From: Balneolales bacterium ANBcel1 | Lineage (GTDB): Bacteria > Bacteroidota > Rhodothermia > Balneolales > Natronogracilivirgulaceae | Reading direction: 5' to 3' | Assembly (NCBI GenBank): GCA_029688905.1 | Contig: JARULB010000004.1 | Location: 124,001 to 188,000, forward strand | Length of the DNA: 64,000 bases | Shown: piece by piece, positions 53,796 through 62,362 of the stretch | Layout of the letters: every line of letters starts with the position of its first letter | How positions within the stretch are numbered: position 1 is the stretch's first letter | Notes under the pieces: model-generated | Database searches by the model: none | The model's input: the letters and a program-made list of their open reading frames with translations, nothing else | What the model was told of the DNA's origin: nothing | Program-made: the position numbers and the translations under genes

Positions 53796-54620
53796 TCAGA
53801 GGATGGTTGTGCCGACGGGTTCGCGCCTGCCGACCGCCAGCAGCTGTTCGGGGTCGGTTCCATTCAGGATGACAGCCGAGCGGGCACCGTTTTTGAGCGC
53901 AATGGCACAGGCTTCTGTCTTGGGGATCATCCCCCCCTGAATCACTCCTTCCTCTTCCAGTGTTGCGATATCGGACGCCCGGAGTTCGGTCACCAGCGAC
54001 GACGGATCGTTGATGTCCCGCAACAAACCGTCAACGTCGGTCAGTACAATGAACTTTTCGGCTCCGAGCGCTCCTGCAAGGTGACCGGCAAACATGTCGG
54101 CGTTTACGTTATATTCGTTGCTGTCCACATCGGCGGCCAGACAGGCAAGCACCGGGATGTACTCATGATCCAGCAGCAGATGGAGCAGGTGCGTATCCAT
54201 GCTTACCACATCGCCAACCTGACCCAGGTCGTGCTCTTCGACATGGCCATCGACCTCTTTTCTGTGCATCCGCTTGACCGCCGTGGCAATTTTTCCGTCT
54301 TTGCCGGAAAGCCCAACCGCTTTGTAGCCTAGCTTATTGACCAGCCTGACCAGCGCGCCGTTGACCTGGCCTTTCAGCGCCTTTTCCACATGCTCCAGCG
54401 CTTCAGGGGTGGTTACCCGGTGCCCGTCTATAAATTCCGACTCGATATTGGCCTGAAGCAGCGCCTCCTTGATAAAGGGTCCGCCGCCATGAGCAATTAC
54501 AACATTGAAACCGTAGTTCTGAAGCAGGCAGATATTCTTGACGACCTGCTGCCTGAGAGAGTCTTCGGTCATGGCATTACCGCCATACTTAACAACAATA
54601 ATCGGTTTTTGCTGATCCAT
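53796..54620 (-). CDS. argB: Acetylglutamate kinase
   Basis: 274 residues from the ATG at 54620, where the protein begins 'MDQQKPIIVVKYGGNAM', the family's normal start; an in-frame ATG 144 bp upstream is rejected. It phosphorylates N-acetylglutamate with ATP. 'VKYGGNAM' (phosphate binding), 'VIAHGGGPFIKEAL' and 'GHRVTTPEALE' are present, as is 'YNVNADMFAGHLAGALGAEKFIVLTDVDGLL'. It is first in the argB-argC-argJ order; argC usually leads such clusters. Confidence 0.96.
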   Translation of the reverse strand: MDQQKPIIVVKYGGNAMTEDSLRQQVVKNICLLQNYGFNVVIAHGGGPFIKEALLQANIESEFIDGHRVTTPEALEHVEKALKGQVNGALVRLVNKLGYKAVGLSGKDGKIATAVKRMHRKEVDGHVEEHDLGQVGDVVSMDTHLLHLLLDHEYIPVLACLAADVDSNEYNVNADMFAGHLAGALGAEKFIVLTDVDGLLRDINDPSSLVTELRASDIATLEEEGVIQGGMIPKTEACAIALKNGARSAVILNGTDPEQLLAVGRREPVGTTIL

Positions 54621-54950
54621 TTTTTCGTTTGGATGACTATTTCTTTTCAATCCTTCAAAATACGGTATTCTCGGGACGATATCGAATCGGATTGCCCGGC
54701 CAGCCCTGCTGCGGATCCGGATGATGCGGTTCGAAGGCAAAGGCAAAAAGGGTGGCACGGGCAAAGCAAGGCACCGGCAACCGGATCATTTACACGGAAC
54801 GGGACTTGCAAATCTGTTCAGCAGCCGGGTACAGGCTTCCGTAACCGGGGTACAGGCTGCGATCTGCCAATGGCGTGAGGTACGTTGTCTTCGGACACGA
54901 TTCCAGGTGGCGGCCGGGTACGGGCTGCGGGGCTGCGACCCGAAGCCGCA
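54621..54950. other. 330-bp gap upstream of argB
   Basis: No gene is supported. Three near-identical 11-mers GGGTACRGGCT occur at 54827-54837, 54848-54858 and 54916-54926. The 50 bp just before argB are A/T-rich as for a leader. No arginine-repressor-like palindrome is recognised. Confidence 0.55.
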
Positions 54951-56744
54951 TCAGAAGAACGTGAAATAGAAGAAGGTGACGGCGACGAACAGGAACACGA
55001 TGGTCATCCCCCCGCCCGCTTTAAAATAGTCGCTGGTACGATATCCGCCGGCGGTCATCAGCAGCGCGTTCACCTGATGGGTGGGCAGCACGAACGAATT
55101 GCCGGCACTAACGGCGGCCAGCAGCACCAGGGGGCGGGGATCCACCCCGGCCAGCGTACCGATGCTCACCACCAGCGGGGCGAGCACCACAACCGCGCCC
55201 ACATTCGACATCACCAGAGAAAAAATGGTCGACAGCAGGGCGACTGTTAACAGCAGCAGATAGATGTGGCTTCCCTCCACTACGATCATCACATTGCGGG
55301 CCAGGAACTCGGCTGCTCCGGAGTTTTGCATGGCCACTCCGAGCGGTATGAGTCCGACGAGCAGAAACACCACCTTCCACTCAATCGCCTTGTAGGCATC
55401 CTGGATGGTCATCACACGGGAGAGCACCATGGCGATCGCACCGGTCAGAAACGCGATGGAGATGGAGAACCCGGACATTGCCAGGCCGATGGCCAGCAGA
55501 AAGCTGCCGACGGCGGGCACGGTCCCGGACCGGTCACGCGGAGCCACCTCAAACGGGGTGACCACAACGAAGGGATCGCTGTTTTGAAGATCCCGGATAT
55601 GAGGCCACGGGCCGTAGATGATAAACGTATCACCGGGTTGGATCTCGTGGTCGGAAATATCGCCCTGGATTTTTCTGCCCTGACTGAAAATCATCAGCGG
55701 TTCCACCGCATAGCGTTTGCGCATGGAAAATTTGCGGATGGTCTGGCCGACCAGCTCCGATCGCGGTGGCACTACCACCTCCACAAAGCCCGACTCATCG
55801 GGGTCATCGAGACTGTGAAACATGTGATGATCACTGGCCGGCTCCAGTTTATGCACCGATACAAACTCTTTGATGCGCTCGTCATCTCCGTAAAGCGCCA
55901 GGGTCTGATCCTGCTCAAAACGGGTCTCGCGCCAGGGGGCGTAGTCGGCGTACTGATCGTGGGAAAGCGCCAGGATGTTCAGGGCGTAATCGCGCCATAC
56001 ACCGGATTCTTCGACGGTTTTTCCGATAAGCGGACTCTCTCCGGGGATGCGGAAATAGCGGATGTTCTGCGACAGGCTGAAGGCGTCAATCAGTTTTTCC
56101 TGCTCGGTTAGCTCCTGCCGCGCCTCGCCGGAACCCTGTGGCAGCACAAACTTTCCGAACAGCAGAAAAAACAGGATGGCTGCAAGCAGAAGAGCGATTC
56201 CAACCGGTGTGACCGCAAAGAGTCCGTAGGGCTCCAGATCCGCATTCTGGAGCAGATCGTTTGTGAGGATCAGGTGGCCCGAACCAACCATGGTGAGGGT
56301 TCCGCCGATGATCGCGGCAAAGCCAATCGGCATGATCAGCTCAGAGGCCGAAATCTTGATGCGGCGGGAGATGTCCAGAATACTCGGCAGGAACAGAGCC
56401 GCGGCGCCGATGTTCTGAATTACGCCGGAAAGTGTGCCCACCGACAGGGAAAATACCCCGAGGATGCCGGTTTTGCCGGTACCCACCTTGCGAAGCACCG
56501 CCTTTGAAAACCGCGACATGATTCCGGTGCGCGATATCCCCTCCCCCATGATCATGACGGCAATCATCGCCACCACGGCATTGCTGGAAAAACCGGAAAG
56601 CGCCTCGCTGGTGGAGAGGATCCCGGTCCAGCTCAGGGCCAGCATCGCCAGCAGTGCGGTTACGTCGATGCGGATAATCTCCGTAACCAGGAAAATGACT
56701 GTCAATCCCATTATTGTGAGAACAATCAGTATTTCGGCATCCAT
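54951..56744 (-). CDS. SLC13-family permease with two TrkA-C domains
   Basis: 597 residues. The N-terminal membrane half (about 1-205) and C-terminal membrane half (about 405-597) have the divalent-anion/Na+ symporter (SLC13/ArsB-like) fold, with re-entrant pieces 'SGVIQNIGAAALFLPSILDISRR' and 'NVGAVVVLAPLVVSIGTLAGV...NSFVLPTHQVNALLMTAGG'. Between them are two RCK/TrkA-C regulatory domains (about 228-310 and 325-405). They contain 'IPGESPLIGKTVEESGVWRDYALNILAL' and 'VVPPRSELVGQTIRKFSMRKRY'. Such proteins carry sulfate, dicarboxylates or similar anions; the substrate is not clear. It is a single gene on the minus strand. Confidence 0.92.
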   Translation of the reverse strand: MDAEILIVLTIMGLTVIFLVTEIIRIDVTALLAMLALSWTGILSTSEALSGFSSNAVVAMIAVMIMGEGISRTGIMSRFSKAVLRKVGTGKTGILGVFSLSVGTLSGVIQNIGAAALFLPSILDISRRIKISASELIMPIGFAAIIGGTLTMVGSGHLILTNDLLQNADLEPYGLFAVTPVGIALLLAAILFFLLFGKFVLPQGSGEARQELTEQEKLIDAFSLSQNIRYFRIPGESPLIGKTVEESGVWRDYALNILALSHDQYADYAPWRETRFEQDQTLALYGDDERIKEFVSVHKLEPASDHHMFHSLDDPDESGFVEVVVPPRSELVGQTIRKFSMRKRYAVEPLMIFSQGRKIQGDISDHEIQPGDTFIIYGPWPHIRDLQNSDPFVVVTPFEVAPRDRSGTVPAVGSFLLAIGLAMSGFSISIAFLTGAIAMVLSRVMTIQDAYKAIEWKVVFLLVGLIPLGVAMQNSGAAEFLARNVMIVVEGSHIYLLLLTVALLSTIFSLVMSNVGAVVVLAPLVVSIGTLAGVDPRPLVLLAAVSAGNSFVLPTHQVNALLMTAGGYRTSDYFKAGGGMTIVFLFVAVTFFYFTFF

Positions 56745-57289
56745 AGAATCGGCGATTGGTTTTCAGGGTGGCAGTGAGTTTCGCTGCCAATAGTTCTAAC
56801 CACTGGTTATTTCTGTCTTCTTGCTTGTTTTATAGCTGCAGAGGATTTCGCTGCCTTCCGCTTCTGAAAGTTGAAAAAATCGGGACGGATGGAGTCCCCA
56901 ACACCCGACTGTTTTGAAAGTCACGGCTCGGACCCGGTTGACGCCCTGCATCCCGGACGCGACGGACTCCATGTACCGAATATCGCAAAAAACATCAGAT
57001 AATGAACCCGGGCCTTGACAATATATAAAATATATATTTATTTCGATATATGAATATTGTTTCTGTGACGGGGATTAGGTAAACTGGCGTCATTGGTACC
57101 GGGCGGATGCAGGTCGTCCTGGTGCCCGCTGCTGTCGGCGCAGGCACGTAAACGGTCACCTCTATGCGGTATCGTTTAAAAATCATCCTGACTGCTGACA
57201 GCGCCAGTTCCGTAAATGGTCGGAGTGATCCCCGGAGATCGTCGCCGGGGGCAGTTACCCCTCCGCCCGAAACCAAATAGTGATACCCT
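56745..57289. other. 545-bp intergenic region between the SLC13 and HD-domain genes
   Basis: It contains a very A/T-rich stretch (57015-57060) that may be a promoter, then about 230 bp of leader for the HD-domain gene with a CCCCGG/CCGGGG hairpin at 57230-57250. A minus-strand frame at 56995-57276 has no protein-like features. TTTCGCTGCC occurs twice (near 56778 and 56848). Nothing else is recognised. Confidence 0.55.
57015..57043 (+). promoter_or_regulatory. Promoter-like TTGACA followed by an A/T-rich tract
   Basis: A consensus -35 hexamer TTGACA (57015-57020) is followed at 16-17 bp by TTTATT/TTATTT within an unbroken A/T run. It points towards the HD-domain gene, 247 bp away, and would give a long leader. 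Confidence 0.4.
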
Positions 57290-57832
57290 ATGACCCGACA
57301 GGAAGCGGAAAAATTGCTAACAGAGTGGATATCCGGTGATAATCTCCGGCATCATTGCCATATGGTCGCCGCTGCCATGGAAGGATATGCGCGTCATCTT
57401 GCCAAGAGCCCGGACGAAACCGACCGGTGGTGGCTGGCCGGTCTGCTTCATGACCTCGACTGGGAGAAGCAGCCGGATGAGCACCCCAACTATGCGCTTG
57501 CGCACATCTTCCCGCAAACGGACCTTCCCGAGGATGTTACCGACGCTATTCGGGCGCATGCCCCCGAACGTACCGGTGCCGAACCGGAAACAGAGATTGC
57601 GCGATACCTGTTTGCCTGCGATGAAATCAGCGGATTCATGCATGCGGTTTCCCTGATGCGGCCTGAAGGGTTTTCGGGAATGAAGGCCAAGTCGGTAACT
57701 AAAAAGATGAAAGACAAACGGTTCGCCGCCAATGTGAGTCGTGATGACATCCGCAAGGGTGCGGAACTGATCGATTCCGATCTGGGGGATCATATTCTGT
57801 TTCTGGCAGGGGTCTTCGACGCTGAAAAATAA
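57290..57832 (+). CDS. HD-domain phosphohydrolase-like protein
   Basis: 180 residues. The HD metal site is seen as H22 ('RHHCHMVAAAMEGYA'), H54-D55 ('LAGLLHDLDWEKQPDEHP') and the later 'AIRAHAPERTG' and 'FACDEISGFMHAV' helices. This pattern is shared by the small HDIG-type hydrolases common in bacteria, whose substrates are mostly undefined nucleotides. The protein is complete and soluble. It has an unusually long upstream leader with a hairpin and precedes the pectate lyase gene by about 160 bp. Confidence 0.85.
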   Translation: MTRQEAEKLLTEWISGDNLRHHCHMVAAAMEGYARHLAKSPDETDRWWLAGLLHDLDWEKQPDEHPNYALAHIFPQTDLPEDVTDAIRAHAPERTGAEPETEIARYLFACDEISGFMHAVSLMRPEGFSGMKAKSVTKKMKDKRFAANVSRDDIRKGAELIDSDLGDHILFLAGVFDAEK

Positions 57833-57995
57833 TATTGAATAAAAACAACGTTTTGTTCACGGAAAAAGCGGGGTCGTGCGTCTACTTCCTGTACCGCCCG
57901 ACGCTCAGGTCCGGGTATTGCCCCTTCACTCTGTCGTACAGCTTTTTCCGTTTATGTCTCTCTTTTTGGTGTCAGCTTCAGCCTCCGCGCACTCC

Positions 57996-60197
57996 ATGGC
58001 CAAAATCGCAACGGCCATCTCCCTCACCACGCTCTTTCTTCTGTCGGGAATATCTGTTCAGCCGGCGGAATCTTCCGCCCGGATACCGGCAAAAAGCTCC
58101 ACAACCGGGTCATCTGCACTGGGCGACAACCGTGTCAGCCAGACGCACACCGACATCCCTCCGGTTCACTGGGGTGAAGAAGGCCGGCGCGAGAATATGA
58201 TCGAAACGGCCTCCTCCCCCGCCAACCGCTGGAGGCAATATGGAAACACGCCGCTGCCGGATCCAGAGTACGCCACTCACGGTCCGCTGGTACCGGCATT
58301 CCCGGGCGCGGAAGGATACGGTGCCTACTCGTTCGGCGGGCGGGGCGGAACGGTTTACCGGGTGACCAACCTCGACAACAGCGGTCCCGGTTCCCTGCGC
58401 CGGGCGGCCCAGGCTTCGGGACCTCGCATCATCGTGTTTGATGTCTCCGGCACCATCGAGCTCACTACACCGATCCGCGTCTATCACCCCTATATGACCA
58501 TCGCCGGGCAAACCGCTCCGGGTGACGGAATCACCGTAGCCGGACAGCAATTCGATGTACGAACCCACGATGTAGTCATCCGGCATATGCGCTTCCGACA
58601 TGGCAATGACGGAAGATACAGCGATGACGAATGGACCCTTCGGGTCAGAGGCGCGAACTACGTAGTACTGGACCATGTCACGGCAACCTGGGGAGTCGAC
58701 GGCAACCTGGGAGTAACTCACTCCGACAACATAACGGTGCAGAACAGCATGCTGGCCAAACCGCTGTACCGGTCGGTCCACGAAAAAGGGAACCGCGCCT
58801 ATGGAGCCCTGGTGCGCGGGCGCCATGGTGCACGCTACAGTTTTCTGGCGAATCTGTGGACCAATCACCGGGCAAGGGTACCAAGACCCGGCAATTACGT
58901 TCCGTTTTTACAGGATCCCGACGGACTGCAAATTGATTTTCGCAATAATGTGATGCTCGACGGCGTGGGCGCCAATTACGACGATGACACCGTCACCAAG
59001 TACAACTTTGTGAACAACTACGCTCTGACCAACTGGCGGCTCATTGAGCAAAGCAGATACTCGCAGGGGTATTTCGAAGGAAACTTTCGGCAGGGGTCGA
59101 TTCCCGCCGATCAGTACAGTATGGTTCAGCTGGGTGGCAACATCAGCCGAAGCGACCACGAACAGTCGGAACCGTTCGATCCGGGTCCGGTTACCACTCG
59201 CAGCGCCCATGAAGCCTGGGAATTTGTCTCCTCGGAAGCCGGGGCCTGGCCGAGGGACGAGCATGACACCTATGTGCTGCAGGAACTTGTGAACTACCAC
59301 GCCGAGCACATCGAAGGCAGTGAGGCCCCTTACAGCCTGCCCGCATGGTGGCGAACCGGCCGCATTGACCACCAGGATGAGGTCGGCGGCCTCCCGAACC
59401 TGGAAACCGCCCGTCTGCCGGCCGATTCGAACCAGAACGGCATCCCCGACTGGTGGGAAGAAGAGCACGGCCTTGACTCGAGCGATCCGGACCTCGCCGT
59501 GCGGGATGACAACGGCAACGGGTACACCAATATCGAGGATTACCTGAACTGGCTGGCCAATCCGGACGGCCTGTTCCTGGATCGTCACCCGAGATACGGC
59601 GGAGAGATAGATTACGTTCCTCAACCGCCCGACCTGATCCAGCCTCACCAGCACGCTGCAAACGTGGATTTATCCCCCCACTTTCTCTGGAGCACCTCCG
59701 AAAGCTCCGATCAGTACCAGCTTCGGATCTATGAGGGGATCAATGCCGAGCGGCTGGTGGTGGATACGACCCTTGCTGAAACCGGGTTGCATTACCCCGG
59801 CGAGCTTCAGCCGAACGAAACCTACACCTGGGCCGTGCGTGGCATCAGCCCGGATGGAGAACCCGGCATCTGGTCAAGTTCGCGCATGTTCTTCACGAGG
59901 CATGTCACCTCTGCCGGCAGCGAAGAAGCCGTTACGGAATACCGCCTGGATGCCAACTACCCGAACCCATTCAATCCATCCACACTTATCGGATTTGCCA
60001 TTCCGGAGCGGGGCCATGTAACACTGGAAGTATTTGACCTGACCGGCAGGCGCGTCGCCACGCTGGTCGACGAGACCCGGGAGGTCGGACACCATACCGT
60101 CACGTTCGATGCATCACAACTGACCAGCGGTGTCTACCTGTATCGCATGCAAACGGACCGTTTTGTGACAACACGCAAGCTGACGCTCATCAAATAG
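57996..60197 (+). CDS. Secreted pectate lyase with type IX-like C-terminal sorting domain
   Basis: 733 residues from the ATG at 57996, which gives a good signal peptide ('MAKIATAISLTTLFLLSGISVQP'); GTG/ATG at 57876/57954 are also in frame. Residues about 85-500 form a right-handed beta-helix polysaccharide-lyase (PL1-like) domain: 'PAFPGAEGYGAYSFGGRGG', 'IVFDVSGTIELTTPIRV', 'VIRHMRFRHGNDGRY' and 'VLDHVTATWGVDGNLGV'. A calcium-type 'DSNQNGIPDWWEEEHGLD' repeat, an FN3-like domain and a C-terminal domain opening 'LDANYPNPFNPST' follow. The last matches the type IX secretion tail. It probably degrades pectin outside the cell. Confidence 0.92.
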   Translation: MAKIATAISLTTLFLLSGISVQPAESSARIPAKSSTTGSSALGDNRVSQTHTDIPPVHWGEEGRRENMIETASSPANRWRQYGNTPLPDPEYATHGPLVPAFPGAEGYGAYSFGGRGGTVYRVTNLDNSGPGSLRRAAQASGPRIIVFDVSGTIELTTPIRVYHPYMTIAGQTAPGDGITVAGQQFDVRTHDVVIRHMRFRHGNDGRYSDDEWTLRVRGANYVVLDHVTATWGVDGNLGVTHSDNITVQNSMLAKPLYRSVHEKGNRAYGALVRGRHGARYSFLANLWTNHRARVPRPGNYVPFLQDPDGLQIDFRNNVMLDGVGANYDDDTVTKYNFVNNYALTNWRLIEQSRYSQGYFEGNFRQGSIPADQYSMVQLGGNISRSDHEQSEPFDPGPVTTRSAHEAWEFVSSEAGAWPRDEHDTYVLQELVNYHAEHIEGSEAPYSLPAWWRTGRIDHQDEVGGLPNLETARLPADSNQNGIPDWWEEEHGLDSSDPDLAVRDDNGNGYTNIEDYLNWLANPDGLFLDRHPRYGGEIDYVPQPPDLIQPHQHAANVDLSPHFLWSTSESSDQYQLRIYEGINAERLVVDTTLAETGLHYPGELQPNETYTWAVRGISPDGEPGIWSSSRMFFTRHVTSAGSEEAVTEYRLDANYPNPFNPSTLIGFAIPERGHVTLEVFDLTGRRVATLVDETREVGHHTVTFDASQLTSGVYLYRMQTDRFVTTRKLTLIK

Positions 60198-60280
60198 TAT
60201 CATATTGCCACAGGCTGCCACAGGAGCTTTTATCCTCATGTAAACCGACAGTCAGGGGGATTCTCCTGGGGTGATACGAA

Positions 60281-60342
60281 TCTGACTTAAAATGATTGCG
60301 GCGGCGGAACGTCTCCTCTGATTTTAAATGATTGCGGCGGCG
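60281..60342. repeat. 26-bp direct repeat pair in the pectate lyase/pfpI gap
   Basis: 60281-60306 and 60317-60342 are 26-bp copies with two mismatches and a 36-bp period. Flanking GTGATACG (near 60271-60278) and CGTATC (60341-60346) are partly inverted. The 298-bp gap holds no supported gene. Confidence 0.75.
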
Positions 60343-60495
60343 TATCATCACCCGGTGCCGCGTTGCGAAGGAAGCGCGCATTCGGAAATTATGAGCTGTT
60401 TTTGAATGGCCGCGCCTTTCCGCGTGTTGATGTTGAATAAGTAGCACCGACTTCAATTGCTGCACCCATTTATTCTACCAAACCGCGGAGAGAAT

Positions 60496-61017
60496 ATGAG
60501 CACACTGAATGGAAAGCGCGTTTTAATGTTCGTTGATGATGTATACGAAGACCTGGAGCTTTGGTACCCCAAGCTGCGGCTCACTGAAGAAGGTGCCGAA
60601 GTGGTGGTTGCCGGTCCGGAGGAAGGGGTCGTTTACAAGGGGAAACACGGGTATCCTTGCAGGTCGGATGCAGCCATTGCCGATATGCAATCCGGAGATT
60701 TCGATGCGCTGGTGCTTCCCGGCGGGTTTGCTCCGGACAAGCTCAGGCGGGATCCCCGCGTACTCAAACTCACCCTTGAATTCCATGAAGACGGCAAACC
60801 GCTGGCGCATATCTGTCATGCCGGGTGGATTCCCATTTCGGCCGATATCATGAAAGGATACCGGTGCACCTCCACACCGGGCATCAAGGACGACCTCAAA
60901 AATGCCGGTGCCGAATGGGTGGATGAAGAAGTGGTGGTGGACCGTCACCAGATCAGCAGCCGCAACCCCAACGACCTTCCCGCGTTTTGCCGGGAAATCA
61001 TCAAGCTGATGAGCTGA
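60496..61017 (+). CDS. DJ-1/PfpI-family protein
   Basis: 173 residues from the ATG at 60496, which has GGAGAG upstream; a TTG at 60457 is rejected. It is a class I glutamine-amidotransferase-like fold with the nucleophile elbow at C107 ('HICHAGWIPISADIMKGYR') and a conserved acidic residue in 'DVYEDLELWYP'. Family members act as proteases, glyoxalases or deglycases, and the exact activity cannot be read from sequence. 'ALVLPGGFAPDKLRRDPRVL' is typical. It is a single gene, complete. Confidence 0.9.
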   Translation: MSTLNGKRVLMFVDDVYEDLELWYPKLRLTEEGAEVVVAGPEEGVVYKGKHGYPCRSDAAIADMQSGDFDALVLPGGFAPDKLRRDPRVLKLTLEFHEDGKPLAHICHAGWIPISADIMKGYRCTSTPGIKDDLKNAGAEWVDEEVVVDRHQISSRNPNDLPAFCREIIKLMS

Positions 61018-61125
61018 TTTATCCGAAAACCTGAGCCGAGCTGATATGCCCGAAGAGCGGAACTGATTTATTCGAAGTGCGGAGCAGCGGGCCGGAACCG
61101 GATGGCGCGGTGGGCGGAGGTCACC

Positions 61126-62052
61126 TCACCCCATCCACCCAAGAAAAAGATACCATCCGGTGAGCGTCAGTATGGATGCGGGGGTTCCGATGCCCACAAT
61201 CAGTGAGGCCAGCCGGGGATTGAGGCCGTAGCTGGTGGCCAGTATCGAACCGGTGACCATCGGCGGCATGGCTGCCATCATGATGCTCACATCAAACGCC
61301 AGGCCTTCGCCTCCCAAAACCATCACATAGAGAACAAACAGGAGGAGTGGGGCCAGAATCAGTTTATAGGCCAGTGCCGATGAGAGTGGGTTCAGGATAG
61401 ATCCGCCGGTGGATCCGAGGCGTATCTGGAGTCCGACGGAGATCAAAGCGATCGGCGTCAGGGTCGCGGCAAAACTCTCAAGCACGCCAAGCACCACCCC
61501 TCCCGGCTGCACATTCACAAAATTCATCAAAAGCGCCGCCGTGAAAAAGATAAATGGAGGAAACGTGGCGACCTTCCGCAGCACCACTCTTTTACGGGTC
61601 TTGCCGGTAGCATAGATGCTGGCGACAATCACACCCAGCGTGCTGGTTACTACAAAGGTTCCGGGCTGGTCAACCATCAGTGCAATTTGGAGTCCTTCGG
61701 GGCCGTACAGGGCTTCCATCACCGGGAAACCTACAAACGCGGTGTTGCCTAGACCGGCAGTGAGAATGATGCAACCGGCCGTCTTCCGATCCCACCCCAT
61801 CCGTCCGGAGAGCGCACGCACCAGCAGCATGGAAGCGAAAAACACGATCCAGGCCGTTGCGACCGGAAACAGCAGATCGGCGGCAATTTCCATACCGGGT
61901 ATGTGGATGAGCGCCAGCGAAGGCAATGCGACATAGATCAGGTACTGATTCAGGGCCAGATGGGTGTTCTCCGGGAATGCCGGTATCCGGCGAATCACCA
62001 TACCGATCAGCAGGCTGACGGCAATCAGTGCAAGGGGTGCTACAGGCTCCAT
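61126..62052 (-). CDS. AEC-family transporter (auxin efflux carrier-like)
   Basis: 308 residues from the ATG at 62052; the preceding TTG is also in frame. About ten transmembrane helices form the AEC/BART fold. 'HLALNQYLIYVALPSLALIHIPG' and 'KTAGCIILTAGLGNTAFVGFPVMEALYG' match the N-terminal half and 'IALISVGLQIRLG' the middle. The C-terminal half has 'AAMPPMVTGSILATSYGLN'. Characterised bacterial members move malate or other dicarboxylates; the substrate here is unknown. It runs towards the DJ-1 gene. Confidence 0.88.
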   Translation of the reverse strand: MEPVAPLALIAVSLLIGMVIRRIPAFPENTHLALNQYLIYVALPSLALIHIPGMEIAADLLFPVATAWIVFFASMLLVRALSGRMGWDRKTAGCIILTAGLGNTAFVGFPVMEALYGPEGLQIALMVDQPGTFVVTSTLGVIVASIYATGKTRKRVVLRKVATFPPFIFFTAALLMNFVNVQPGGVVLGVLESFAATLTPIALISVGLQIRLGSTGGSILNPLSSALAYKLILAPLLLFVLYVMVLGGEGLAFDVSIMMAAMPPMVTGSILATSYGLNPRLASLIVGIGTPASILTLTGWYLFLGWMG

Positions 62053-62055
62053 CAA

Positions 62056-62362
62056 CTGAAAAAAGATTGCGGTTTCGATTACATATCAGGTCGGTCCGGG
62101 CGTGGCAACACGTCGGCTTGGACCATGCTCTAATATAGCATGTCGACAGCGAATACTCAGCCCCGGAAATCAAAACGGCAGACGGTTTTCGCAAGTTAGT
62201 GCCCCGTTTGGTGACTTTGGATTGCTTTACTCCTGCCGATGGTGTAAATACGGGCGGTGCGTTTCCGCGGATCCGAATGCGCCGGGTCCCGTGCACCTCA
62301 TGCGCGGACATGCCTGGCGGCGAGGGGAATTGGCAATCAGGTTGCTGCCATACCGTCGGTAC
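62056..62362. other. 307-bp gap between the AEC transporter and spermidine-synthase-like genes
   Basis: No gene is supported. The 12-mer CTCATGCGCGGA at 62297-62308 recurs at 62362-62373, overlapping the stop codon of the next gene, perhaps a small duplication of its 3' end. Confidence 0.5.

Noticed and set aside
56995-57276. 93-codon minus-strand frame in the SLC13/HD gap
   Set aside because: Composition is not protein-like and it lies over the promoter-like A/T tract and leader hairpin.
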